Below are positions 1 through 7,519 of a stretch of DNA of 19,046 bases, one piece after another. Source of the stretch: Rikenellaceae bacterium (GTDB lineage: Bacteria; Bacteroidota; Bacteroidia; Bacteroidales; UBA932); the NCBI GenBank assembly GCA_900771335.1, contig CAAGNP010000005.1, positions 1 to 19,046 on the forward strand. The letters run 5' to 3'. Numbering within the stretch: position 1 is the stretch's first letter; every line of letters begins with the position of its first letter. Below the pieces are notes generated by a model. The model ran no database searches. It had not been told where the DNA came from and saw only the letters and a program-made list of their open reading frames with translations. A program made the translations under genes and the position numbers.

Positions 1-18
1 ACGACGCTCTTCCGATCT
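1..18 (+). other. Illumina adapter remnant (artefact)
   Basis: The first 18 bases, ACGACGCTCTTCCGATCT, are identical to the 3' end of the Illumina TruSeq universal adapter. They are not genomic. They happen to be open in the same frame as the following SusC gene, so an automatic gene caller would add six false residues (TTLFRS) to that partial protein. Genomic sequence begins at about 19. Confidence 0.96.
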
Positions 19-477
19 ATCGAATGGAAAGGTTTGACATTTGGTCTTAACTTCACTTACAAAATCGGTGGTAAACTTCAAGACGGTGCTGAAAGAGACG
101 TTGCAGATGACGGTTACTATTGGGAGCGTATCAGAAGTGCTGACTACTGCTACAACCAATGGAAAACTCCTGGTCAGATTACTCACCAACCACAAGTTAG
201 AGGTATTGACTTGACAGACGCTATGGAAAGATCAAGCCGTCACATTTACGATGCATCTTACCTAAGACTAAGCACAGTAAACCTTGGTTACACTATTCCT
301 AAGAATGCTGTTAAGAAAGTTGGTCTATCTAACGTAAGAGTATACTTCACCGGTGGCAACCTACTTACTTTTGCTAAGTACAAACTTGCTGACCCAGTTG
401 TTAACGAATATGGTACAAGAGGTTGGGAAACTCCTGTTAGCAAATCCTACACCTTTGGTATTGAACTAAGCTTCTAA
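19..477 (+). CDS. SusC/RagA-family TonB-dependent outer-membrane transporter, C-terminal part
   Basis: This is the last 152 residues of a roughly 1000-residue SusC-type TonB-linked beta-barrel. The frame is open from the adapter junction, starting IEWKGLTFGLNFTYKIGGK, and has no true start in the window. The strands have the alternating polar/hydrophobic pattern of barrel transmembrane strands. The segments YDASYLRLSTVNLGYTIP and VRVYFTGGNLLTF, and the terminal aromatic strand SYTFGIELSF, are typical of the SusC C-terminus. The family imports nutrients across the outer membrane together with a SusD lid, here the next gene 8 bases downstream. The plug, carboxypeptidase-like domain and TonB box are missing, so the substrate cannot be predicted. 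Codons favour GGT, GCT, CTT and AAC, as in strongly expressed genes. Confidence 0.93.
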   Translation: MEWKGLTFGLNFTYKIGGKLQDGAERDVADDGYYWERIRSADYCYNQWKTPGQITHQPQVRGIDLTDAMERSSRHIYDASYLRLSTVNLGYTIPKNAVKKVGLSNVRVYFTGGNLLTFAKYKLADPVVNEYGTRGWETPVSKSYTFGIELSF

Positions 478-485
478 TTTTAATA

Positions 486-2009
486 ATGATTACTACGATG
501 AGAAAAATAAATATTTTACTCGCAGCAATTTGCGTGGTACTTATCTCTTCTTGCTCAGGACTTTTGGACAAGAAGCCTACCAACCAAGCAGACTCTAGTA
601 CTACCATTATGAATACCACTGATGCTCAAGTTATGATCAATGGTGTAATGAGTAAGATGCTAAGCTCTAGCTACTACGGAAGAAACTTCCTTCTATGGGG
701 TGACGGTAGATCAGGTGACGTTACTACAGTATCAGCCGGTAACGGTGGTGACGGTTACTACTACTACAATCATGAGGTAAACAGCAACTCTTACGAGGGT
801 TTCTGGTCAACTATGTACAACGATCTTCTTCAGATCAACAACATCATCTCTAACCTTGTTAAACTTAAAGCTGAATCTGAAAACGCTACTACAGAGTATG
901 ATGACTTCCTAGGTCAGGCTTATACTCTTCGCGCTATGGTTCACTTTGACTTGGTTCGTCTATATGGTAAACCTTACAATATGGACAAAGGTGCAAGCCT
1001 TGGTGTTCCAGTAGTTACTGAGATCGTTAACGCAAGTGAACAACGTACAAGAAACACCGTTGCTGAGGTTTATACCCAAATAGTAAAAGACCTTCTTGCT
1101 GGTGCAGAACTTATCAGCAAAGATAAAAGCAATGGTTATATCAACTACTATGGTAACCAAGCTCTTCTAGCTAAAGTATACCTTTATATGGAGAACTGGT
1201 CAGCTGCTCAAACTGCTGCTGAGAACGTTATCAACAGTGGTGTTTACGAACTTTATACTCCTGGTAAATGGGTAGATTCATGGAAAGGCCAATTCGGTAC
1301 TGAGTCTATCTTCGAGCTTGCTGTTCTTGAGACTGAGAATGACCTTGGCAACTCAAGCCCTGGTGCATACTACAGACGTCAAAAACATGGTTCTTCAAGC
1401 ATCGTTGGTGTATTCGTAATGAGTAAATACTGGATCGACCTTATGGACGACGCTGACGTTCGTCTAGGTGTTCACAGCCACGATATCATGGTTGAAGAAG
1501 AAGCTGCCAATTACGGTTGGAGAGGTGAAAAAGGTTGCTGCTACAAATATAGCGGTGGTACTAACCTTCAAGGTGATGGCAAATCAACTGCTTCATCAGT
1601 TAATATCAAAGTTATCCGTCTTTCAGAGGTAGTTCTTAATGCTGCTGAGGCTGCATTGAACAACGGCCAGGCTGCTAAAGCTGCTGAGTACCTTAACATG
1701 ATCGCTCAACGTAACCCTAACTACACTCCTTGGACTGCAGCTACTGTTACTTCAGCTGAAATCATGAAAGAGAGAAGAAGAGAACTTGTAACTGAAGGTG
1801 TTGTATTCTTCGAGAGAATGCGTCTAAACGAAACTATCTATTTCGATGACAATGCATTCAACAAAGGTACTAACCCTCCTCAAAGTGGTCGTGGATCTCT
1901 TCCTAACAAAGCTGTGACTCGTGACTTCAATAAGATTATCCTTCCTATTGGCCAGCGTGAGATCAACGCTAACCCTGAGATCGCTAAACAACAAAACCCT
2001 GGTTATTAA
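486..2009 (+). CDS. SusD/RagB-family surface lipoprotein
   Basis: This 507-aa protein is the nutrient-binding lid of the SusC barrel encoded just upstream. It has a lipoprotein signal peptide with lipidation predicted at Cys23 (sequence ISSC), followed by SGLLDKKP. SusD hallmarks are an N-terminal tetratricopeptide-like helical body, the segment MKERRRELVTEGVVFFERMR near residue 430, and the terminal INANPEIAKQQNPGY. The start at 486 lies in an AT-rich leader; the in-frame ATG at 498 (MRKINILL) gives an equally good signal peptide and may be the true start. No glycoside hydrolase, sulfatase or peptidase follows, because a strong terminator ends the transcript, so the ligand cannot be inferred. 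Codon choice is heavily biased to GGT, GCT, GTT and CTT, which suggests high expression. Confidence 0.95.
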   Translation: MITTMRKINILLAAICVVLISSCSGLLDKKPTNQADSSTTIMNTTDAQVMINGVMSKMLSSSYYGRNFLLWGDGRSGDVTTVSAGNGGDGYYYYNHEVNSNSYEGFWSTMYNDLLQINNIISNLVKLKAESENATTEYDDFLGQAYTLRAMVHFDLVRLYGKPYNMDKGASLGVPVVTEIVNASEQRTRNTVAEVYTQIVKDLLAGAELISKDKSNGYINYYGNQALLAKVYLYMENWSAAQTAAENVINSGVYELYTPGKWVDSWKGQFGTESIFELAVLETENDLGNSSPGAYYRRQKHGSSSIVGVFVMSKYWIDLMDDADVRLGVHSHDIMVEEEAANYGWRGEKGCCYKYSGGTNLQGDGKSTASSVNIKVIRLSEVVLNAAEAALNNGQAAKAAEYLNMIAQRNPNYTPWTAATVTSAEIMKERRRELVTEGVVFFERMRLNETIYFDDNAFNKGTNPPQSGRGSLPNKAVTRDFNKIILPIGQREINANPEIAKQQNPGY

Positions 2010-2026
2010 TAGGTAATCATATAACA

Positions 2027-2059
2027 GAAGAGGTGGCCCATCAGGACCACCTCTTTTTA
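2027..2059 (+). terminator. Intrinsic terminator of the susCD transcript
   Basis: AAGAGGTGG at 2028-2036 pairs with CCACCTCTT at 2047-2055, and an inner CC/GG extends the stem around the loop ATCA. Five T residues follow (2054-2058). The hairpin starts 18 bases after the SusD stop. It lies between converging genes, but the minus-strand copy is followed by CTGTTAT rather than a T-run, so it should act mainly on the plus strand. Confidence 0.88.
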
Positions 2060-2080
2060 TTTGTATTAGGTAAAAAAAAA

Positions 2081-2824
2081 TTACATCATCCCACCATCGA
2101 CTGTTATAACTTCTCCGGTCACATAACCTGCCATATCTGATGCGAGAAAGAGTACTACATTCGCTATATCATCACCCTGTCCCAGACGGCGCAGTGATAT
2201 ACGTTTGGCATAATCATCCTTAACCACCTGAGGCAACGCATCTGTCATCTCTGTGGCTATAAATCCGGGAGCTATGGCATTTACCCTAATGTTTCTTGCA
2301 CCCATCTCCTTGGCTACAGATTTTGTCAAGCCTATGATTCCAGCCTTTGATGCTGCATAATTGGCCTGTCCGGGATTTCCATTAAGTCCGACAATAGATG
2401 AGATATTTACTATTGAGCCCACCCTTTGTCTGGCCATAATGGGGACCACCGCTTTTGTAAAATTGAAAGTGGACTTGAGATTGACATTGATGACATCATC
2501 CCACTGTTCCTCAGACATTCTCATAAGAAGTGTATCTTTTGTAATACCTGCATTGTTGACCAATATGTCTATTTTCCCGAACTCCTTATGAACTTCAGAG
2601 ACCAGTTCCTGGGTCAGGTTGTAATCTGAAGCATTCGAGATATACGCTTTACATTTTACCCCCATGTCGGCAGCATCCTGTTCAGTCTGACGGAGAGCTT
2701 CGCTCTCTCTCTGTCCTGTAAATGCTATTGAAGCCCCTGCTGATGCAAGTTTCAAAACTATTGCACGCCCTATGCCACGGGTTCCACCTGTGACCAGTGC
2801 TACTTTACCTTCCAGTATTTTCAT
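2081..2824 (-). CDS. fabG: 3-oxoacyl-[acyl-carrier-protein] reductase
   Basis: This 247-aa short-chain dehydrogenase is the NADPH-dependent beta-ketoacyl-ACP reductase of type II fatty acid synthesis in the cytoplasm. The Rossmann nucleotide motif TGGTRGIG is at residues 12-19 and NNAG at 90-93. The catalytic set is Asn115, Ser143, Tyr156 and Lys160, within NISSIVG and the YxxxK motif. The length matches E. coli FabG (244 aa). It follows fabK by 42 bases on the same strand, giving two reductases of the elongation cycle in one transcript. FabG-like proteins are numerous and some act on other substrates; the fabK neighbour and the typical NISSIVGLNGNPGQANYAASK-type block favour true FabG. It is the last gene of the long minus-strand run and converges on the SusD terminator. 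Confidence 0.92.
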   Translation of the reverse strand: MKILEGKVALVTGGTRGIGRAIVLKLASAGASIAFTGQRESEALRQTEQDAADMGVKCKAYISNASDYNLTQELVSEVHKEFGKIDILVNNAGITKDTLLMRMSEEQWDDVINVNLKSTFNFTKAVVPIMARQRVGSIVNISSIVGLNGNPGQANYAASKAGIIGLTKSVAKEMGARNIRVNAIAPGFIATEMTDALPQVVKDDYAKRISLRRLGQGDDIANVVLFLASDMAGYVTGEVITVDGGMM

Positions 2825-2866
2825 ATACGTTTAATTTTTATCTATCAAGCTTTTCCTTCCACAGAA

Positions 2867-3817
2867 CTACTCTTCAATCCAGGATGCTCCACCCTTTAAC
2901 CTGACCTCTGCCTCTTTTACCATCTCACATATAATCTCTGCTGCAGGCTTTATCTCCTTTACCATTCCTACACTCTGTCCGGCCATAAAACTTCCATATG
3001 TCTCATCTCCATTCTGCACTGCCTTTCGGAGCGACCCTGAGCCATACTCAAGTATCTGATCAGATGTAACCGACGGATCCTTTTCCATAGCGGCAAACTT
3101 CTTGGTAAATGGGCTCTTCAGTGCCCTTACAGGGTGTCCGAGAGTCTTGCCTGTAACTATAGTGTCAGTCTCTGCTGCAGCGATGAGCTTATCCTTATAT
3201 GTCTGATGGATAATACACTCTGAAGCCCCCAGGAAACGGGTTCCACACTGCACACCCTCTGCTCCAAGCATAAATGCAGCTGCCATACCCCTTCCATCTG
3301 CTATACCACCTGCCGCTATTACAGGTACTGATACTGCATCGGCCACATTTGGGATAAGTGCCATGGTATTCATCTCACCGATGTGTCCCCCTGACTCTCC
3401 ACCCTCTGCTACGATGGCTACAGCTCCAAGTCTCTCCATCCTTAAAGCCAAAGATGCCGCTGCAACTACAGGTATAACCTTAATGCCAGCTGCAAGCCAT
3501 GCATCCATATACTTGGCAGGTGAACCGGCCCCGGTAGTAATGATAGGGACATTCTCATCTATCACCAGCCGGGCTATCTCTGCCGCATTTGGTGCCTGCA
3601 ACATAATATTTACCGCAAATGGTTTGTCTGTCATCATCCTGCATTTGCGTATCTCCTCTCTGATCACCTCAGTACCGGTATTTACACACGAGATGATGCC
3701 CAAACCGCCTGCGTTTGACACTGCACTTGCAAGTCCCGATTCAGATATCCAGGCCATTCCTCCTTGGAAAATTGGGTACTTTATCCCCAATAAGTCACAT
3801 ATTCTGCTCTTGATCAT
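2867..3817 (-). CDS. fabK: Enoyl-[acyl-carrier-protein] reductase II (FMN-dependent)
   Basis: This 316-aa TIM-barrel flavoprotein reduces enoyl-ACP in fatty acid elongation using NAD(P)H. The N-terminus YPIFQGGMAWIS, NAGGLGIIS, the segment TDKPFAVNIML, TTGAGSP, and AEGGESGGHIG with His145 (equivalent to the catalytic His144 of Streptococcus pneumoniae FabK) closely match FabK. VIAAGGIADG and MLGAEGVQCGTRF form the phosphate/FMN-binding part. The protein belongs to the same superfamily as nitronate monooxygenase (2-nitropropane dioxygenase), which is the usual automatic label, but residue similarity along the whole chain and the adjacent fabG favour FabK. FabK enzymes are not inhibited by triclosan. 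The gene starts 56 bases after ftcD, the largest gap in this part of the run, with a weak terminator between them. Confidence 0.88.
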   Translation of the reverse strand: MIKSRICDLLGIKYPIFQGGMAWISESGLASAVSNAGGLGIISCVNTGTEVIREEIRKCRMMTDKPFAVNIMLQAPNAAEIARLVIDENVPIITTGAGSPAKYMDAWLAAGIKVIPVVAAASLALRMERLGAVAIVAEGGESGGHIGEMNTMALIPNVADAVSVPVIAAGGIADGRGMAAAFMLGAEGVQCGTRFLGASECIIHQTYKDKLIAAAETDTIVTGKTLGHPVRALKSPFTKKFAAMEKDPSVTSDQILEYGSGSLRKAVQNGDETYGSFMAGQSVGMVKEIKPAAEIICEMVKEAEVRLKGGASWIEE

Positions 3818-3852
3818 AATTTCATTTTAGTTGTTACTACAGACAAAAGCAT

Positions 3853-3878
3853 AATAAAAATAAGTATTATGACTTATT
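3853..3878 (-). terminator. Candidate weak terminator after ftcD
   Basis: On the minus strand, AATAAGT (3878-3872) and ACTTATT (3865-3859) form a 7-bp AT-rich stem around the loop CATAAT, followed directly by TTTATTAT. The ftcD stop codon lies in the first arm. The stem is weak, so it may only partly separate the hut genes from fabK-fabG. Further on, 3844-3851 reads TGCTTTTG on the minus strand, one mismatch from a Bacteroidota -7 box (TAnnTTTG), so fabK may have its own promoter. Confidence 0.35.
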
Positions 3879-5574
3879 CCGATATCTTCTTATCTACAAT
3901 GGCGAGAACCATCTGCTCCCTTTGCTGAGCTTTCTCTGCTATCTCGGAAGCTTGCTTGATAAGAGATTCAGCCACAGCACGATCCTTCAAACCTGCTGCA
4001 TTGATTTTCACATTAAGGAAAGCGCCCAACACTGCAGAACGTGCAGCCAATGCACCTACACCGGCATCAGATACTGAGTTGGGGTTACCCTCCTGAGCCA
4101 TTGCCTCCACAAGGTCAAATACCTTATATGACACCTCCATTGTCTTCAATGGAACCTGAGTCGCATACAATGTGGCAGCCTGAAGGGCTGCAGCTCTGGC
4201 AGCTTTTTCCACATCATTCCCTTTAGGCATGCCAAGAGCATCCATTATCTTATTGAAAGCATTGGTATCCTCATCCACAAGGTGCAGAAGTTCATACATA
4301 AGGGCCTCACCTTTCTCTGCCCACTCTGAGAAATAAGGACACCTTGAGTCCCATCCCGGCTTATGGGATGAAAGGTTTGCCACCATAGAACCAAGGGCTG
4401 CGCCCAATGAACCCATGTACGCAGAGATAGATCCACCGCCCGGTGCAGGCGATTCGCGTGAAGTCTCCTCAGCAAATCCCTTGCAGGTCAAATCAACAAG
4501 TTTGGCACTCTTGTCCATATCTTCAAGGATATACTCAATCACCTTTTCTCTAGGGTTAAATGGCTTCAAATCATCCAATCCCATAGATTTTACGGCAATT
4601 TGGATAATATCTCCCTCGGGGATACCGCACGAACGCCCCTGTTTGGTCAGATAGTGCTTTCCGGCATCGATAAGTACCCTCTTAGGGATAAGTCCCACAA
4701 TCTCAGAACCTGTGACACGGATACCTCTTGCGTATGCCTTGTCACACACCTCATCGAAAGCCACGTGAACAGGGGTCTGTGTAATGTTTGTCACGTTCAT
4801 GGATACCTGCGCAATACCATATTCATCTATATACCATCCAATAGCCTTACAACCCTTAAGGGTTCCGGGGATCCATACTGGCTCTCCGTTCTCATCTTTG
4901 ACCACTTTACCCACGATAGGATCTCCCTCTCTCTTCTTACGCCCCTTCTCCCGCACGTCAAAGGCTACAGAGTTTGCTCTGCGGGTAGATGTGGTATTGA
5001 GGTTATAATTGATAGCCACCAGGAAGTCGCGGGCTCCTACTGCTGTAGCACCTGAAAGTGCGACCCTCTCATTGAACTCTGCCGGACCGTAATCTGGAAT
5101 ACACCCCCCCTCAGTGAGTCTCTTCTGAAGTGCCTCATACTCACCTGCACGGCATACTGCCAGATTCCTTCTCTCCTCGCATTTGGCAGCACTCTCATAG
5201 CAGAATACAGGGATTCCAAGCTCTTCCCCTATCCTTTGACCGAGTTTATGGGCATACTCCACACACTCCTCCATTGTGACACCTGATACAGGGACCAATG
5301 GACACACATCTGTAGCACCAAATCTTGGGTGCTCTCCATGATGGTTTCTCATATCTATCACCTCTGATGCCTTTTTGACTGCGAGAAAAGCAGCCTCAAC
5401 TACATTCTCCGGCTCCCCTACAAAGGTCACTACAGTCCTGTTTGTAGCAGCACCCGGATCTACATCCAGAAGTTTGACACCATCTACTGTCTCGATCACA
5501 GAAGTAATCTGGTTGATTACATCCATATCTCGTCCCTCGCTGAAATTGGGGACACACTCTATCAATTTACGCAT
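3874..5574 (-). CDS. ftcD: Glutamate formimidoyltransferase / formimidoyl-THF cyclodeaminase fusion
   Basis: This 566-aa bifunctional enzyme performs the last step of histidine breakdown. It moves the formimino group from N-formimino-glutamate to tetrahydrofolate, releasing glutamate, then deaminates the product to methenyl-THF. Residues 1 to about 330 are the formiminotransferase, with VPNFSEGRD near the N-terminus and HHGEHPRFGATDVCP containing the catalytic His82. Residues from about 356 to the end are the cyclodeaminase, with PAPGGGS at 376-382. Order and length match the fused enzyme of animals and many Bacteroidota. The start at 5574 (MRKLIECVPNFSEG) is chosen because it falls 4 bases after the stop of the upstream gene and begins exactly where the family begins; the frame is open to 5619 but that would overlap the neighbour by 41 bases. 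Confidence 0.95.
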   Translation of the reverse strand: MRKLIECVPNFSEGRDMDVINQITSVIETVDGVKLLDVDPGAATNRTVVTFVGEPENVVEAAFLAVKKASEVIDMRNHHGEHPRFGATDVCPLVPVSGVTMEECVEYAHKLGQRIGEELGIPVFCYESAAKCEERRNLAVCRAGEYEALQKRLTEGGCIPDYGPAEFNERVALSGATAVGARDFLVAINYNLNTTSTRRANSVAFDVREKGRKKREGDPIVGKVVKDENGEPVWIPGTLKGCKAIGWYIDEYGIAQVSMNVTNITQTPVHVAFDEVCDKAYARGIRVTGSEIVGLIPKRVLIDAGKHYLTKQGRSCGIPEGDIIQIAVKSMGLDDLKPFNPREKVIEYILEDMDKSAKLVDLTCKGFAEETSRESPAPGGGSISAYMGSLGAALGSMVANLSSHKPGWDSRCPYFSEWAEKGEALMYELLHLVDEDTNAFNKIMDALGMPKGNDVEKAARAAALQAATLYATQVPLKTMEVSYKVFDLVEAMAQEGNPNSVSDAGVGALAARSAVLGAFLNVKINAAGLKDRAVAESLIKQASEIAEKAQQREQMVLAIVDKKISE

Positions 5575-5578
5575 ATGT

Positions 5579-6232
5579 TTAAGCTTTATTAGGGTCAATG
5601 AATATGATATCTTTATCAAGTCTTGCTGACAACGCAGGATAATCTATCTCGAAATAGTGGATAGGGTACAGCACTGCAGGTTTGAGCTGGTTTGCCAGCC
5701 CCACAAATTCATCATCTGTCATGGTGTAAGGGAGATTTTTGGGCAGGAAGGCGATATCGAGCTTTGGCAGCTCCTTCATCTCCTCTATAGGCTCCGTATC
5801 TCCTGCCACATATACTTTGTAACCGCCGAAGTCGAAAAGATAGCCGTTTCCGAACCCTTTAGGGTGGAAATGGTTGCCATCCTCGTTGCGGCGCTCAATA
5901 TTGTATGCCGGGAGTGCATATATTTTTATTCCATCCCATTCGCATGAGTCCCCGTTTGCAAGGGGTATATATCTGTGATCCACTTTTCCGATGCTCTCAC
6001 TTACGATAAATGCTGTATCGGTAGCCAATATCTCATTGAATGCCTTAGGGTCATAGTGGTCATAGTGGTCGTGAGTGGAGAGGATAAGGTCCGCCTCATC
6101 CATACCTGTATAATCTGTCACCTCACTATATGGATCCACATAGATATTCTTTCCATTAATCTGAAAAAGTAAAGATGCGTGCCCAAAAAATTTCACTTTA
6201 AGCTCGCCAAGTGGGGTTTTATAACTATTCAT
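5579..6232 (-). CDS. MBL-fold metal-dependent hydrolase (UlaG-like)
   Basis: This 217-aa metallo-beta-lactamase-fold protein has the metal motif HxHxDH complete as His54, His56, Asp58 and His59, plus Asp145 in VAGDTE and His192 in YPIHYFE. These are the usual dinuclear metal ligands. The segment FHPKGFGNGYLF is typical of the UlaG/UPF0173-like branch, whose known members include L-ascorbate-6-phosphate lactonase. The true substrate is unknown. It has no signal peptide, so it should be cytoplasmic. It sits between hutI (30 bases upstream) and ftcD (4 bases downstream) in the same direction. That suggests a role in or near histidine catabolism, for example hydrolysis of a side product, but this is inference from position only. 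Confidence 0.85.
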   Translation of the reverse strand: MNSYKTPLGELKVKFFGHASLLFQINGKNIYVDPYSEVTDYTGMDEADLILSTHDHYDHYDPKAFNEILATDTAFIVSESIGKVDHRYIPLANGDSCEWDGIKIYALPAYNIERRNEDGNHFHPKGFGNGYLFDFGGYKVYVAGDTEPIEEMKELPKLDIAFLPKNLPYTMTDDEFVGLANQLKPAVLYPIHYFEIDYPALSARLDKDIIFIDPNKA

Positions 6233-6262
6233 AATCCTTATGTTTTTTCAAATTTAATAAAA

Positions 6263-7516
6263 TTATCCGACAATCTTTCCATTCAGGATAACGGTATCCA
6301 CCAAAGGTGTCGAGAACGAATATGGCAGGAACTCATACGACGGAACCTCCTTGGTTATAAAGAGATTTGCCACCTTTCCTACAGTTATCGACCCCAGGAT
6401 CTTGTCTACATCCATCGCAAAAGCGCCATTGATGGTAGCAGCATTTATCACCTCCTCCGGGAACATCTTCATCTTCAGACACCCGAGTGCCATCATGAAC
6501 TTCATATCACCGCAAGGGCAGGAGCCAGGGTTGTAATTGGATGCTATCGCAATGGGGAGACCGTAGTTTATCATTGCCCTTGCCGGGGCAAAATCCATCT
6601 CAAGGAAGAATGTGGCACCGGGCAATAGAGTCGCAATGGTGTCTGAGTGGCGCAACGCCTCAAACTCATCCACACCGGTAAATTCGAGATGGTCGACACT
6701 TCTGGCATTGTACCTGACACCCACCTGCACACCTCCGGAGAAACTCATCTGGTTCGCGTGCACCTTGGGTCTCATCCCGTACTTTGCACCTGCCTCGAAG
6801 ATACGGCAAGAGTCCTCTATGGTAAAAAATCCCTCCTCGCAGAAAATATCCACATACTCAGCAAGCCCCTCTGCCGCCACAGCGGGTATCATCTCACTTA
6901 TAATTTCATCCACATACTCCTCCCTTCTGCCGGCGTATCGTGCAGGAACGGCGTGCGCACCCAGGAAAGTTCTTTTTACTGTAAGTGGGGTCTCCTCCTC
7001 CACCCTTTTCGCCACTCTCAGCATCTTTATCTCGTCCTCCAGCGAAAGACCGTAACCGCTTTTAATCTCCACTGCCCCTGTACCAAAGGCAATAATCTCC
7101 TGCGCCCTCACCTTCGCCTGTTCCAGAAGATCTGCCTCAGAAGTATTATGAAGAAGCTCCACTGAGTTCAGGATACCACCACCTCTACGGGCAATCTCCT
7201 GATATGAGAGCCCTCTGATCTTATCCATAAACTCTATCTCCCTGCTCCCGGCATAGACCAGATGGGTATGCGAGTCGCAGTAAGAGGGGAATACCATCTT
7301 CCCTTCGGCATCCACCACTTTGTCACATTGTGCCTCGAGCTCCGGAACATTGGCAGAAGATGAAACCCCATAGGAGGATATGATCCCATCCTTAACCAGA
7401 AGATAAGCATCATCCATTGTGGGGAGAATACCCAATTCACCACCATTCAGGGGACGAAGAGGCGACTCATCACGGACATTGATGAGTTTTTTGATATTTT
7501 TAATCAAGAGCTTCAT
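6263..7516 (-). CDS. hutI: Imidazolonepropionase, with an altered metal-ligand position
   Basis: This 417-aa amidohydrolase-superfamily enzyme opens imidazolone-5-propionate to N-formimino-glutamate, the third step of histidine breakdown. Seen motifs are His83-Thr-His85 in CDSHTHLVYAGSRE, EIKSGYGL near 150-157, FLGAHAVP near 184-191, His253 in KVHANQ, His276 in VDHLEF, and SNYNPGS near 326-332. Length agrees with Bacillus subtilis HutI (421 aa). The oddity is Asn327: from memory, nearly all HutI proteins have Asp here (S/T-D-x-NPG), equivalent to the metal ligand Asp324 of the B. subtilis enzyme. The codon is AAT, one base from GAT. It lies 3 bases after hutH and is surely cotranscribed with it. 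Family assignment is firm; full activity is uncertain. Confidence 0.93.
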   Translation of the reverse strand: MKLLIKNIKKLINVRDESPLRPLNGGELGILPTMDDAYLLVKDGIISSYGVSSSANVPELEAQCDKVVDAEGKMVFPSYCDSHTHLVYAGSREIEFMDKIRGLSYQEIARRGGGILNSVELLHNTSEADLLEQAKVRAQEIIAFGTGAVEIKSGYGLSLEDEIKMLRVAKRVEEETPLTVKRTFLGAHAVPARYAGRREEYVDEIISEMIPAVAAEGLAEYVDIFCEEGFFTIEDSCRIFEAGAKYGMRPKVHANQMSFSGGVQVGVRYNARSVDHLEFTGVDEFEALRHSDTIATLLPGATFFLEMDFAPARAMINYGLPIAIASNYNPGSCPCGDMKFMMALGCLKMKMFPEEVINAATINGAFAMDVDKILGSITVGKVANLFITKEVPSYEFLPYSFSTPLVDTVILNGKIVG

Positions 7517-7519
7517 ACT

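Noticed and set aside
34..477. A complete short gene starting at TTG 34
   Set aside because: The frame is open to the adapter junction and the peptide is an internal SusC segment, so it is a truncated gene rather than one with a start here.
5575..5619. Fifteen extra N-terminal residues for ftcD
   Set aside because: They overlap the MBL hydrolase gene, and the enzyme family starts at MRKLIECVPNFSEG.
6051..6075. Tandem repeat of CATAGTGGT
   Set aside because: It encodes the HxHxDH metal motif and its neighbours (HDHYDHYD) in the hydrolase, so protein constraint explains it.
5579..6232. The MBL hydrolase as a beta-lactamase resistance gene
   Set aside because: The motif set is that of the UlaG-like branch, it has no signal peptide, and the context is metabolic.
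6249..6256. A TAAATTTG -7 box on the minus strand between hutI and the MBL hydrolase
   Set aside because: It matches the consensus but would leave only about 10 bases of leader in an AT-rich gap where such matches arise by chance.
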